A DNA stretch of 8,486 nt, taken from positions 1-8,486 of the forward strand of contig JAJYSO010000052.1 of the NCBI GenBank assembly GCA_021793535.1, given 5' to 3'. The position numbers and the translations under genes are program-made. Each line of letters begins with the position of its first letter. The stretch's first letter is position 1. Under the pieces are notes generated by a model. The model did not search any database. It was not told the origin of the DNA and saw only the letters and a list, made by a program, of their open reading frames with translations. Source of the stretch: Bacteroidota bacterium (GTDB lineage Bacteria > Bacteroidota > Bacteroidia > Flavobacteriales > Flavobacteriaceae). This document shows positions 1 to 6,691 of the stretch, in pieces.

Positions 1-1171
1 GCTCGGTCACCCCTTCCTCGGTTCCGGCAACCTTTGCCGTATATCCACTGATAAAATGGTAAGCTGCCTGTCCCGGCGTGAGTTTACTCACAGGAGGCAA
101 CACTCCAAATGCATCCGCAGTTAAGAAAAATATATTCTTCGGGTTCTTTCCAATGGAAGGTACAGCGATATTGTCGATAAATTCAATTGGGTAACTCACT
201 CGGGTATTTTGAGTGATTGACGTATCATCAAAATCTACGTTCCCCTGACTGTCTAATACCACATTTTCCAAGATTGCTCCGGGCTTGATTGCATTGTAAA
301 TATCCGGTTCCTTTTCAGCCGATAAACGCAACGCTTTCGCATAGCAACCGCCTTCAAAATTAAAAACCCGATTATCCTTGGTCCAGCCGTGCTCATCATC
401 TCCAATAAGCTTGCGATTGGGATCGGCGGACAGCGTCGTTTTTCCAGTCCCGGAAAGCCCAAAAAAGATAGCGGTATTCCCATCCTTTCCGATGTTTGCT
501 GAACAATGCATGGATAGTGTTTCTCTTTCGACAGGCAAAATAAAATTAAGTGCAGAAAAAATCCCCTTCTTGATCTCACCTGTATAGGCTGTTCCCCCAA
601 TAAGAACAATCTTACGCTTGAAGTTCAGGATTGCAAAATTATGTTGACGAGTTCCATCACGATCTGGATCTGCCCTAAAACCAGGGGCATTCACAACCAG
701 CCAATCTTCCTTAAAATTTTTCAGCTCATCTTCAGTGGGGCGCAGGAACATATTGTATGCAAACATATTGCTCCAAGGGTATTCTGTAAGGATGCGAATG
801 TTCAATTTGTAGTCTTGAGAAGCACAAGCATAAGAATCGCGAACGTAAAGGTCCTTCTCCGATAGATAATCGGTCACTCGATCGTATAAGGCGTCAAACT
901 TTTCAGGAGCAAAAGGAAGGTTTATATCTCCCCACCAAACTTCATTCTGGGTAACTTCATCTTTTACGATAAATCGATCTTTCGGCGATCTTCCCGTAAA
1001 TTCTCCGGTATTGACAACAAGAACACCTGAGGCGGTTTCTTCCCCTAGGCCTTTGGCCACAGAATGCCGCTGGAGATCTTCTGGAGATAACTGATAGTTA
1101 ATTTGTTCTTCACCATTTTTTAAACCATAACGAGTCAAAGACAGACTCTTCACAATTCGGTTATCTGACAT
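1..1171 (-). CDS. pckA: Phosphoenolpyruvate carboxykinase (ATP), N-terminal 390 residues (3' end outside window)
   Basis: Converts oxaloacetate plus ATP to phosphoenolpyruvate, CO2 and ADP, the entry step of gluconeogenesis in the cytoplasm. The frame reads from ATG at 1171 to the window edge without a stop and without any frameshift. Visible landmarks: GRSPKDRF with the oxaloacetate-binding Arg61, Tyr196, the probable metal ligands Lys202 and His222, the kinase P-loop GLSGTGKTT at 238-246, the LIGDDEHGW block with Asp258-Asp259, Arg324 in NTRVSYPIE, and the conserved block FLTADAFGVLPP at 349-360. The P-loop and these residues identify the ATP-dependent rather than the GTP-dependent family. 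Full-length members are about 530-540 residues, so roughly 150 C-terminal residues are missing only because the window ends. It follows asd on the same strand after 64 bases. Identification is very secure; the start is supported by alignment to the usual N-terminus. Confidence 0.96.
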   Translation of the reverse strand, partial: MSDNRIVKSLSLTRYGLKNGEEQINYQLSPEDLQRHSVAKGLGEETASGVLVVNTGEFTGRSPKDRFIVKDEVTQNEVWWGDINLPFAPEKFDALYDRVTDYLSEKDLYVRDSYACASQDYKLNIRILTEYPWSNMFAYNMFLRPTEDELKNFKEDWLVVNAPGFRADPDRDGTRQHNFAILNFKRKIVLIGGTAYTGEIKKGIFSALNFILPVERETLSMHCSANIGKDGNTAIFFGLSGTGKTTLSADPNRKLIGDDEHGWTKDNRVFNFEGGCYAKALRLSAEKEPDIYNAIKPGAILENVVLDSQGNVDFDDTSITQNTRVSYPIEFIDNIAVPSIGKNPKNIFFLTADAFGVLPPVSKLTPGQAAYHFISGYTAKVAGTEEGVTE

Positions 1172-1212
1172 TATGAACTTTTTAAATTTTTAGGTAAAAT
1201 TAGAGTTTTATT

Positions 1213-1225
1213 TCTACAAAGTAGA
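1213..1225. promoter_or_regulatory. Short perfect inverted repeat upstream of pckA
   Basis: TCTAC-AAA-GTAGA is a 5-bp perfect inverted repeat with a 3-base centre, 42 bases upstream of the pckA start and just downstream of the asd stop on the minus strand. A near match to the Bacteroidota -7 element (TATTTTTC on the minus strand, 1226-1233) abuts it. It is not followed by a T-run on the minus strand, so it does not look like an intrinsic terminator of asd. It could be an operator half-site pair or chance in AT-rich DNA. Low confidence. Confidence 0.25.
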
Positions 1226-1235
1226 GAAAAATATT

Positions 1236-2249
1236 TTAAAGTTTAATGCTCACAAACCCAGCTTCTTTGTCCTTTTTAATCAAAAATTCAGCGATTTGCA
1301 CAGCATTGGTAGCCGCCCCCTTTCTTAAGTTATCGGCCACAATCCACAGGTTTAGTGTCTTCTCTTGCGTAAAATCCCGTCGGATTCGACCTACAAAAAC
1401 TTCATCTTTTCCCATCGCAAAAGCAGGCATAGGGTAACTGTTCAACTCGGGGTTATCCTGTACTCTTATCCCTGGGAAACTACTCAGTAACTTTCGTACT
1501 TCGCCCAAGTTAAATTCTTCTTCAAATTCGATGTTAACAGATTCGCTATGTCCTCCCACTACCGGAATGCGAATAGCCGTGGCAGATACCAATACAGTAT
1601 CGTCTCCAAGGATTTTCTTGGTCTCATGAGTAAGTTTCATCTCTTCCTTGGTATATCCACTTTCTTCAAAAACATCACAATGGGGAATTGCATTCCTGTG
1701 GATAGCATAAGGATAGGTCATTTTATCCTTCAGACCTTTCTCTTCGTTTTCCAATTGATCCACAGCAGATTTACCACTTCCTGTAACAGATTGATAAGTG
1801 GAGACAATCACGCGCTTGATCTTGTATTTTCGATGGAGCGGTTTTAAGGTCATGACCAATTGAATAGTCGAGCAATTAGGATTGGCAATGATTTTATCTT
1901 CTTCTGTCAAAGTAGATCCATTGATTTCCGGAACGACAAGTTTTTTTGTAGGATCCATGCGCCACGCAGAGGAATTATCAATGACGGTAGTTCCAGCCTT
2001 GGCAAATTTCGGCGCCCATTCTTTGGAAATGGCTCCACCTGCAGAGAACAAAGCAAAGTCTGGTTTTTCAGCCACTGCATCTTCTATGCTTCTAATCCTT
2101 ATGGACTCCCCCTTAAACCGGACATGTTTGCCCACGGACCTTGCGGAGGCAACAGGGATGAGTTCCTCTACCGGAAAATTCCTTTTTTCCAAAACGTCCA
2201 ACATAACTTGGCCAACCATTCCGGTTGCTCCCACAACAGCTACTCTCAT
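1236..2249 (-). CDS. asd: Aspartate-semialdehyde dehydrogenase
   Basis: Reduces L-aspartyl-4-phosphate to L-aspartate 4-semialdehyde with NADPH. This is the branch-point step leading to lysine, diaminopimelate, threonine and methionine. The 337-residue protein has the usual length. The N-terminal Rossmann fold begins MRVAVVGATGMVG, with the NADP-binding loop GATGMVG at 7-13. Further marks are SAGGAISKE near 69-77, DNSSAWRM at 91-98, the active-site Cys126 in NPNCSTIQ, and the catalytic His234 in the VVGGHSE block, which marks the C-terminal catalytic and dimerisation domain. ATG at 2249 places the Rossmann strand directly at the N-terminus, so this start is well supported. It lies 89 bases downstream of pyk on the same strand; a promoter-like pair in that gap suggests it can be transcribed alone. 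No anomaly seen. Confidence 0.97.
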   Translation of the reverse strand: MRVAVVGATGMVGQVMLDVLEKRNFPVEELIPVASARSVGKHVRFKGESIRIRSIEDAVAEKPDFALFSAGGAISKEWAPKFAKAGTTVIDNSSAWRMDPTKKLVVPEINGSTLTEEDKIIANPNCSTIQLVMTLKPLHRKYKIKRVIVSTYQSVTGSGKSAVDQLENEEKGLKDKMTYPYAIHRNAIPHCDVFEESGYTKEEMKLTHETKKILGDDTVLVSATAIRIPVVGGHSESVNIEFEEEFNLGEVRKLLSSFPGIRVQDNPELNSYPMPAFAMGKDEVFVGRIRRDFTQEKTLNLWIVADNLRKGAATNAVQIAEFLIKKDKEAGFVSIKL

Positions 2250-2294
2250 ATTTCACATGTTTTAAATTAATGCCTTAAGTAGTTTTTATCATTT

Positions 2295-2325
2295 AAAATT
2301 TAATCCTCGTCTCTTTAGAAGACAA
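2295..2325 (-). promoter_or_regulatory. asd: Candidate Bacteroidota-type promoter for asd
   Basis: Reading the minus strand, TTG (2325-2323) is followed by a 20-base spacer and then TAAATTTT (2302-2295), a 7-of-8 match to the TAnnTTTG -7 element. Spacing fits the known TTG / TAnnTTTG arrangement of the primary sigma factor in this phylum. It would give a leader of roughly 40 bases before the asd ATG. The match is imperfect and AT-rich DNA yields such matches by chance, so this is a suggestion only. Confidence 0.35.
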
Positions 2326-2338
2326 CTTTTTTCAATCA

Positions 2339-3772
2339 TCAATCGATTTGTGTAATGCGCATGGTATTCACTTTCCCTTTGTATTCAACCGGCATGGCCG
2401 CTAAATTAACCACATAATCTCCCTTTTTCACAAAACCAAGCGTCTTTGCCATCGAATTAACATCCTTTACCGTCTCATCAGTACTGACAAATTCATCATA
2501 GTAAAAAGCTTCCACCCCCCATAACAAACTCAATTGCCGCAGCACGTATTTGTTTTCGGTAAAGGCCAGTATAGAGCAATCCGGTCGCCATGCAGAAATT
2601 TGAAAAGGCGTATAACCACTATTGGTTAGCGTGCAGATAGCCTTGGCTTTAATATCATCAGCTGCCATGGCCGCATGATAGCATATTGATTTTGTAATGT
2701 ACCGGTTGGTAATGGTGGTCGGAGGATCTTCCGGAACATGAATCAGTTCAGAATTCTCAACAGCGGCAACAATCTGTGCCATTTTTTTGATAACCTTAAT
2801 CGGATGTTTCCCCACAGAGGTCTCTCCACTCAACATCACTGCATCCGCTCCGTCCATAACTGAATTTGCCACATCGTTCACCTCTGCCCGGGTAGGCACC
2901 AGATCTTTTATCATGGATTCCATCATTTGCGTGGCGATAATCACCGGAATCCTGTTGCGTTTCGCTTTACGCACCAATTCTTTCTGAATCAGTGGCACTT
3001 CTTCTGCCGGGACCTCGACGCCCAAGTCTCCACGAGCGACCATCAGTCCGTCACAATGCTTGATAATCTCATCTATATTTCTTACCCCTTCAGGTTTCTC
3101 TATTTTAGAGATGATCGGAATCTTATGATCGCTATGGGTTTTGATCAATTCTTCAAGCACCTGCAAATCCCTTCCGGAGCGCACAAAAGATAAAGCAATC
3201 CAATCCATTTCTTGAGCAATCGCAAATTTGGCATCCACCACATCCTTTTCCGTCATAGCCGGCAACGATATTTTTGTATTGGGAAGATTAACCCCTTTTC
3301 GCGATCGCAATGGGCCTCCTTGGATCACCTTGGTGACCACTTCGTCTTTTCGATTGGTTTGTATCACTTCGAAAATAAGTTTCCCATCGTCTAATAAAAT
3401 ACGTTCACCTGCCTTTACATCTTTTGGAAAATGTTCGTAATTCATATACACTTTATTCGCATTGCCCACAAAGGGAGCTCCTGTGACAAAAGTAACATGG
3501 TCTCCTTTGTTCACTTTGACATCATCTTCCATCTTTCCCACACGCAATTTCGGCCCTTGAAGATCTCCGAGTATACCTACATTAACGGAAAGTTCTTCAC
3601 TTAAATTGCGAATCATCTTAATTTTTTTCTCTACGTCTTTGTGATCGGCATGTGAAAAATTGATGCGAAATACATTTACTCCACTCAAAATCATCTCCTT
3701 TAAGATTCTCTTTGAATCTGTAGAGGGTCCTAATGTGGAAACTATTTTTGTTCGTTTTATTCTTTTATTCAT
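2339..3772 (-). CDS. pyk: Pyruvate kinase
   Basis: Transfers phosphate from phosphoenolpyruvate to ADP, giving pyruvate and ATP, the last step of glycolysis; cytoplasmic and in this family normally tetrameric. The 477 residues match the usual bacterial length. Visible features: N-terminal TKIVSTLGPST at 8-18; Arg36, Asn38 and Ser40 in FRINFSH for nucleotide and potassium binding; GDLQGPKLR at 69-77, which opens the B (lid) domain; the signature around Lys223 (catalytic) and Glu225 (metal ligand) in IISKIEKPEG; MVARGDLGVE with metal ligand Asp249; and ATQMMESM followed by PTRAEVNDVANSV. A C-terminal regulatory-type domain covers about 345-477. The ATG overlaps the stop of the upstream IPExxxVDY gene as ATGA (3772-3769), so translation is probably coupled. 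It is the last gene of the acpP-led run. No missing key residue. Confidence 0.97.
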   Translation of the reverse strand: MNKRIKRTKIVSTLGPSTDSKRILKEMILSGVNVFRINFSHADHKDVEKKIKMIRNLSEELSVNVGILGDLQGPKLRVGKMEDDVKVNKGDHVTFVTGAPFVGNANKVYMNYEHFPKDVKAGERILLDDGKLIFEVIQTNRKDEVVTKVIQGGPLRSRKGVNLPNTKISLPAMTEKDVVDAKFAIAQEMDWIALSFVRSGRDLQVLEELIKTHSDHKIPIISKIEKPEGVRNIDEIIKHCDGLMVARGDLGVEVPAEEVPLIQKELVRKAKRNRIPVIIATQMMESMIKDLVPTRAEVNDVANSVMDGADAVMLSGETSVGKHPIKVIKKMAQIVAAVENSELIHVPEDPPTTITNRYITKSICYHAAMAADDIKAKAICTLTNSGYTPFQISAWRPDCSILAFTENKYVLRQLSLLWGVEAFYYDEFVSTDETVKDVNSMAKTLGFVKKGDYVVNLAAMPVEYKGKVNTMRITQID

Positions 3773-4251
3773 TCAAAAATCAAATTTTTATAAGACTTCA
3801 ACGCCTTCTTATCCACCGAATATACTGCCTCGATAAATGCTAAAGATTTTAAGGTATTCATCCACTCTGCTGCCGAGTTGGCGCCCTTAATCTTTAAGAA
3901 GCAGTCAACATCCTTCCTTTCTGGAATTAAATATTCAAAGTAAGTGGAATATTCATCAAAAAGCAACTCACCTTGTCGAAATTCTCTTTTTTTTTGTAAA
4001 ACTTTATTAGAAACCAAATAAAAATCAAGGTCGTGGTATTCCTCTCTGCACCGGTACAAAGAAAAGGATAATTTATGCTTCTTACGCACCAACTCTACCG
4101 GCTGGCGATCTAGGCGCAAATTCAGTTTTAGACGCAAATTGATCCCATAGGCTATTTTATATAATTCCGTGCTCGTATGGAGCGCAATTAGAATGGCCTC
4201 CTCGTCATACAGATATTCCTCAAAAAGCAATTCTCGCTTTACGCTTCCCAT
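3769..4251 (-). CDS. IPExxxVDY-family protein, function unknown
   Basis: A 160-residue protein that I recognise as the IPExxxVDY family, known to me only from Bacteroidota and without an assigned function. The name-giving motif appears at 109-117 as IPERKDVDC, with Cys117 where the family usually has Tyr. The protein is charged, with many Lys, Arg, Glu and Tyr residues. It has no signal peptide or membrane segment, so it is probably cytoplasmic. An alternating-hydrophobic stretch around residues 31-47 (YKIAYGINLRLKLNLRL) suggests beta strands. It begins 18 bases after rnc and its TGA overlaps the pyk ATG by 4 bases. The placement between rnc and pyk is, as I recall, typical of the family. The coding strand carries a run of nine A (3995-3987, codons 86-89). 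The link to pyruvate kinase or RNase III is inferred only from gene order. Confidence 0.85.
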   Translation of the reverse strand: MGSVKRELLFEEYLYDEEAILIALHTSTELYKIAYGINLRLKLNLRLDRQPVELVRKKHKLSFSLYRCREEYHDLDFYLVSNKVLQKKREFRQGELLFDEYSTYFEYLIPERKDVDCFLKIKGANSAAEWMNTLKSLAFIEAVYSVDKKALKSYKNLIFE

Positions 4252-4269
4252 ATTGACTTTTTTAATTCT

Positions 4270-4992
4270 CTATCGGTTGATCAGGTTTTTCAGTTTATAA
4301 TAGGCGCGTTGAGCAGCCTTTTCTTCTGCCTTTTTCTTGGATGTAGAGCGCGCCTTAGCTACCAATTTATCCGCAATAAAAAGACGTGTGGCAAAATATG
4401 TCATTTCCTCTCTACCCGTATCCTCTTCATCTTCAAAACGAATATTCTTTTTCTCTTTTTGACACCATTCAATAAGGTGACTTTTATAACTGAGAATCTT
4501 TCCGTCCAAGCGTTCAATGTCTACGTATTCGGTAATGAGTTTTTTATAGATAAAACGCTTGCAATATTTATACCCTCGATCTCTAAAAATGGCACCGACT
4601 AAAGCCTCAAAAAGATCCCCATGTATGTTCTCACCAAACTGGCTTTGGTGAACATCAGCCGTCATCAAACGAACCAAGTCAAAATCCTTACCGACTTCAT
4701 TCAATGTATGGCGGCTCACAATTTTTGCCCTCATCTTTGTCAGATACCCTTCATCTGCCTCTGGTAATTGCTCAAATAAGTATGCGGCCACAATACTCCC
4801 CAAGACCGCATCCCCCAAAAACTCAAGGCGTTCGTAATTCAAGGGTTGTCCAAAACTGTCCTTCTTTTGGAAAGAAGGGTGCGTAAAGGCGCGCCTATAA
4901 AACATCATTTGCTTAGGCGCGAATCCCAAGATACTTTTGAGTGAAATAAAAAAATTCCCGTTCTTGGAACGAGAATTTAGCAAATGAATCAT
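4270..4992 (-). CDS. rnc: Ribonuclease III
   Basis: Endonuclease that cuts double-stranded RNA, acting as a dimer in 16S/23S rRNA maturation and in decay of structured mRNAs. The 240-residue protein shows the two expected domains. The catalytic RNase III domain spans about 15-155, with signature ERLEFLGDA at 54-62; Glu57, Asp61, Asp126 and Glu129 (in HGDLFEALVGA) are the magnesium ligands. The double-stranded RNA-binding domain spans about 168-236 and ends in the typical KKKAEEKAAQ helix. The first roughly 20 residues before the catalytic fold are polar and slightly longer than in some relatives. The next Met residues (29, 30) lie inside the first conserved helix, so the ATG at 4992 is preferred. 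It lies 21 bases after fabF and 18 before the next gene, within one apparent transcript. All catalytic residues are present. Confidence 0.96.
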   Translation of the reverse strand: MIHLLNSRSKNGNFFISLKSILGFAPKQMMFYRRAFTHPSFQKKDSFGQPLNYERLEFLGDAVLGSIVAAYLFEQLPEADEGYLTKMRAKIVSRHTLNEVGKDFDLVRLMTADVHQSQFGENIHGDLFEALVGAIFRDRGYKYCKRFIYKKLITEYVDIERLDGKILSYKSHLIEWCQKEKKNIRFEDEEDTGREEMTYFATRLFIADKLVAKARSTSKKKAEEKAAQRAYYKLKNLINR

Positions 4993-5013
4993 AGCATTCT
5001 TATTCGTTCACTA

Positions 5014-6267
5014 TTAATCATCTATTTTTTTAAAGAGTATACAAGCATTATGTCCTCCAAAGCCAAAAGTGTTACTCATGGCTACATCAATCTGACGCTT
5101 TTGAGCCTTATTTAAGGTTAAATTTAACGCCGGATCAATATTCTCATCCACAACCTTGTGATTAATGGTGGGGGGGACAATACTGTTCTTCATTGCCAAA
5201 ACCGAGGCAATTCCTTCGATAGCTCCCGCAGCACCCAACAAATGTCCCGTCATGGACTTTGTTGAATTAATATTGATTTCTTTACTGTGCTCGCCAAATA
5301 CCTTCTTTATAGCCTTGGTTTCCGCAACATCACCTAAAGGAGTTGAGGTCCCATGGGTATTGATGGCGTCCACATCTTCCGGTCTGAGGTTTGCATTTTT
5401 CAAACAATTGTTCATCACAGCCACCACTCCGTCTCCTTCAGGATGAGGGGCGGTCATATGATACGCATCCGCAGACAAACCGCCTCCGACAACTTCCGCA
5501 TAAATTTTTGCGCCTCGTGCTTTGGCGTGTTCGTACTCTTCGAGTACCAATGCTCCTGCCCCTTCTCCCAATACGAAACCATCACGGGTCGCATCAAAAG
5601 GGCGGGAAGCACCTGCCGGATCATCATTCCTTGTGGAAAGTGCATGCATGGCATTAAATCCTCCCATCCCTGCTTGTGTAACTGCTGCTTCACTCCCTCC
5701 AGTTACCACTACATCTGTATACCCCAAACGTATAGAGTTTAAGGCGTCAATAATGGCATTGGCAGAAGAGGCACAAGCCGAAACAGTAGCATAGTTGGGT
5801 CCCATAAATCCATGCTTGATCGAGATATTGCCCGGAGCAATATCCGCGATCATTTTAGGGATGAAGAAAGGGTTAAAGCGCGGTGTTCCATCACCGTGCG
5901 CAAAATTTTTGACTTCTTCCTGAAAGGTCTCCAAACCGCCTATCCCAGCTCCCCAAATAACGCCCACTCTAAATTTGTCTACCATATCCAGGTTCAATCC
6001 AGAATCCGCGATAGCCTCATCAGAAGCAATAATCGCATATTGCGTAAATTTGTCTAGCCTTCGTATTTCTTTACGATCAAAATACCCCTTGAAATCAAAA
6101 TTCTTAATCTCACAGGCAAATTTTGTCTTAAATTTTTCCGCATCAAAATGCGTTATTGGCGCACCGCCACTTCTCCCGTTGACCAACCCGTCCCAATACT
6201 CTGCAATATTGTTTCCAATTGGTGTCAAGGCTCCAAGACCAGTAATTACTGCCCGCTTTAACTCCAT
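5014..6267 (-). CDS. fabF: 3-oxoacyl-[acyl-carrier-protein] synthase II (KAS II)
   Basis: Condenses acyl chains held on its active-site cysteine with malonyl-ACP to lengthen them by two carbons in type II fatty acid synthesis. The 417 residues match the family. It has the two-lobed thiolase fold: N-terminal lobe starting RAVITGLGALTPIG, nucleophile Cys165 in VSACASS, His305 in NTHGTSTPLGD, Lys337 in NSTKSMTGH, His342, and the C-terminal glycine-rich loop FGFGGHN at 401-407. The Cys-His-His triad separates it from FabH-type (Cys-His-Asn) and decarboxylating (Gln) enzymes. It starts 34 bases downstream of acpP, its substrate carrier, and precedes rnc by 21 bases. FabB-type function cannot be fully excluded by eye, but the acpP-fabF pairing and the sequence blocks favour FabF. 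The reading frame is intact through a run of seven C near codons 363-366. Confidence 0.96.
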   Translation of the reverse strand: MELKRAVITGLGALTPIGNNIAEYWDGLVNGRSGGAPITHFDAEKFKTKFACEIKNFDFKGYFDRKEIRRLDKFTQYAIIASDEAIADSGLNLDMVDKFRVGVIWGAGIGGLETFQEEVKNFAHGDGTPRFNPFFIPKMIADIAPGNISIKHGFMGPNYATVSACASSANAIIDALNSIRLGYTDVVVTGGSEAAVTQAGMGGFNAMHALSTRNDDPAGASRPFDATRDGFVLGEGAGALVLEEYEHAKARGAKIYAEVVGGGLSADAYHMTAPHPEGDGVVAVMNNCLKNANLRPEDVDAINTHGTSTPLGDVAETKAIKKVFGEHSKEININSTKSMTGHLLGAAGAIEGIASVLAMKNSIVPPTINHKVVDENIDPALNLTLNKAQKRQIDVAMSNTFGFGGHNACILFKKIDD

Positions 6268-6301
6268 GCTTTGTTCTATAACTTTTATGTAAAGAGTTTT
6301 T

Positions 6302-6538
6302 TTACTTTTTAGCTTCTTCTATATAAGAAATTGCTTGACCTACTGTAGCAATGTTTTCTGCTTGGTCATCTGGGATTTGAATATCAAATTCTTTTTCAAA
6401 TTCCATAATCAACTCAACGGTATCCAATGAATCAGCTCCAAGGTCGTTTGTGAAATTAGCTTCATTCGATACTTCATTCTCATCAACACCAAGTTTGTCA
6501 ACAATAATCGCCTTTACTTTTGATGCAATATCTGCCAT
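6302..6538 (-). CDS. acpP: Acyl carrier protein
   Basis: Small acidic carrier that holds growing fatty acyl chains on a 4'-phosphopantetheine arm. The 78-residue length is typical. The attachment serine is Ser37 in the classic GADSLDTVE motif at 34-42, followed by the acidic recognition helix (EFEKEFDIQIPDDQAENI). A four-helix bundle is expected, with a strongly negative overall charge. It is the first gene of the leftward run and lies directly before fabF, the usual arrangement in bacteria. A perfect TAnnTTTG-type -7 element sits about 32 bases upstream of its start. The start at 6538 is the only sensible one, because the conserved first helix (MADIASKVKAIIVDKLG) begins there. Confidence 0.97.
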   Translation of the reverse strand: MADIASKVKAIIVDKLGVDENEVSNEANFTNDLGADSLDTVELIMEFEKEFDIQIPDDQAENIATVGQAISYIEEAKK

Positions 6539-6569
6539 AATTTTAAAATTTAAGATTGTTTATTAGGGG

Positions 6570-6577
6570 CAAAAATA
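6570..6577 (-). promoter_or_regulatory. acpP: Probable -7 promoter element for the acpP operon
   Basis: On the minus strand this reads TATTTTTG, an exact match to the Bacteroidota TAnnTTTG -7 element. Transcription would start near 6563 and leave a leader of about 24 bases before the acpP ATG. The leader lacks a Shine-Dalgarno sequence and is A/T-rich immediately before the start, as is normal in this phylum. A good TTG at the -33 position is not apparent at 19-21 bases spacing, so only the -7 element is claimed. Confidence 0.5.
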
Positions 6578-6691
6578 TAAAACTTTCTCATAAAAGTTCT
6601 TATAATGCTAAAAATTGTAATTCAAATCTACATTATTATTTTAAAAAGCCTTATTTTTCGGGCTCTTAACAGCGATCAATACGAACTCATT

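Noticed and set aside
253..609. Minus-strand open frame of 118 codons
   Set aside because: It is in a different frame from pckA, which reads through the whole region with its P-loop; this is a shadow.
1860..2270. Plus-strand open frames of 127-136 codons opposite asd
   Set aside because: They lie wholly antisense to a clearly conserved gene, show no recognisable motif, and are rich in Ser, Cys and His as expected for an antisense shadow.
2309..2323. Possible terminator hairpin after pyk (GTCTT-loop-GAGAC on the minus strand)
   Set aside because: The stem is only about five pairs including a wobble and is not followed by a T-run; it also falls between the candidate promoter boxes of asd.
5168..5175. 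Homopolymer of seven C (coding strand) in fabF as a possible frameshift or phase-variation site
   Set aside because: The frame is intact across it and it encodes the conserved Val-Pro-Pro-Thr segment, so it looks like ordinary codon choice.
5353..5794. Several plus- and minus-strand open frames inside fabF
   Set aside because: All overlap the conserved KAS II catalytic region in other frames and have no domain of their own.
6601..6606. TATAAT sequence resembling an E. coli -10 box
   Set aside because: The Bacteroidota primary sigma factor uses TAnnTTTG rather than TATAAT, and the site lies in AT-rich DNA with no matching -35 box.
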